NCBI GenBank assembly: GCA_031265845.1
Contig: JAISCC010000074.1
Span: 1-46,255 of the forward strand
Length of the DNA stretch: 46,255 nucleotides
Direction: 5' to 3'
Origin: Treponema sp.
Lineage (GTDB): Bacteria; Spirochaetota; Spirochaetia; Treponematales; Breznakiellaceae
Of this stretch, positions 46,214 to 46,255 are shown in pieces (positions within the stretch are counted from its first letter, which is position 1; every line of letters starts with the position of its first letter). Made by a program: the position numbers and the translations under genes. A model generated the notes under the pieces. It saw only the letters and a program-made list of their open reading frames with translations. It was not told where the DNA came from and did no database searches.

Positions 46214-46255
46214 ATGTTTACCGCCACTGTAAGCCCCAGGTTCGGAGACATTGAC
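46214..46255 (+). CDS. Start of a hotdog-fold acyl-CoA thioesterase (partial)
   Basis: Only 14 codons are inside the window: MFTATVSPRFGDID. This matches the usual opening of 4-hydroxybenzoyl-CoA thioesterase/YbgC-like proteins (xxxVxxRFGDxDxxGHVNN), where the Asp is close to the active site. The gene continues beyond the right edge. It has no Shine-Dalgarno and a -10 box ending 6 nt before the ATG. The assignment rests on a short stretch. Confidence 0.55.
   Translation, partial: MFTATVSPRFGDID

Overview
The window looks like chromosome of a host-associated spirochaete, most likely a Treponema of the insect-gut type. Pointers are a PD-(D/E)XK Rpn/PDDEXK-transposase gene, a CheX/CheA-type signalling pair, a trypanosome/spirochaete-type phosphofructokinase, very large lipoproteins with Ig-like repeats, a hydrogenase-like sensor kinase, and many tpr-like poly-C/G tracts and stem-loop repeats. 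This assignment is inference from gene families; no rRNA is present to settle it.

Layout. 1-9740: minus-strand genes (partial membrane protein, Rpn nuclease, secreted protein, metallo-beta-lactamase-fold hydrolase, GH94 disaccharide phosphorylase, a broken methyltransferase with a G15 tract, a membrane class III adenylate cyclase). 9740-13660: a transposase remnant, a P-loop/Gls24-like fusion, phosphofructokinase, and an IS200-type tnpA ruin. 13660-19630: minus-strand cluster of a small coiled-coil membrane protein, MetI, MetN, a 710-aa coiled-coil membrane protein, then DEAD-box helicase and UppP. 19830-30180: a galM relic followed by two tandem giant lipoproteins. 30800-37365: tRNA-Phe(GAA), CheX-like protein plus an 890-aa [FeFe]-hydrogenase-like/PAS/CheA-like kinase, rlmE, and serC-serA. 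37365-46255: accessory, decaying ground with MCP, AraC and other pseudogenes, an outer-membrane lipoprotein and a relic of its paralogue, a LacA-like acetyltransferase, a 21-bp repeat array, a PD-(D/E)XK-like protein, a DTG aspartic-protease lipoprotein flanked by a direct repeat, and the first codons of a thioesterase.

The most interesting unit is the kinase at 31446-34118 with its CheX-like partner: two ferredoxin clusters and an H-cluster-type catalytic domain are joined in one chain to an RnfB-type FeS domain, a PAS region, a CheA-like Hpt and a CheA-like ATPase, which reads as a redox or hydrogen sensor feeding a CheY-type phosphorelay. Other unusual signals are (i) at least five genes with no Shine-Dalgarno whose -10 box ends 6-7 nt before the start codon, implying leaderless mRNAs; (ii) three C/G tracts of 14-16 nt, each at a break in a gene or relic; (iii) relics that keep the gene start and a piece from near the gene end but have lost the middle; and (iv) several families of dispersed inverted repeats.
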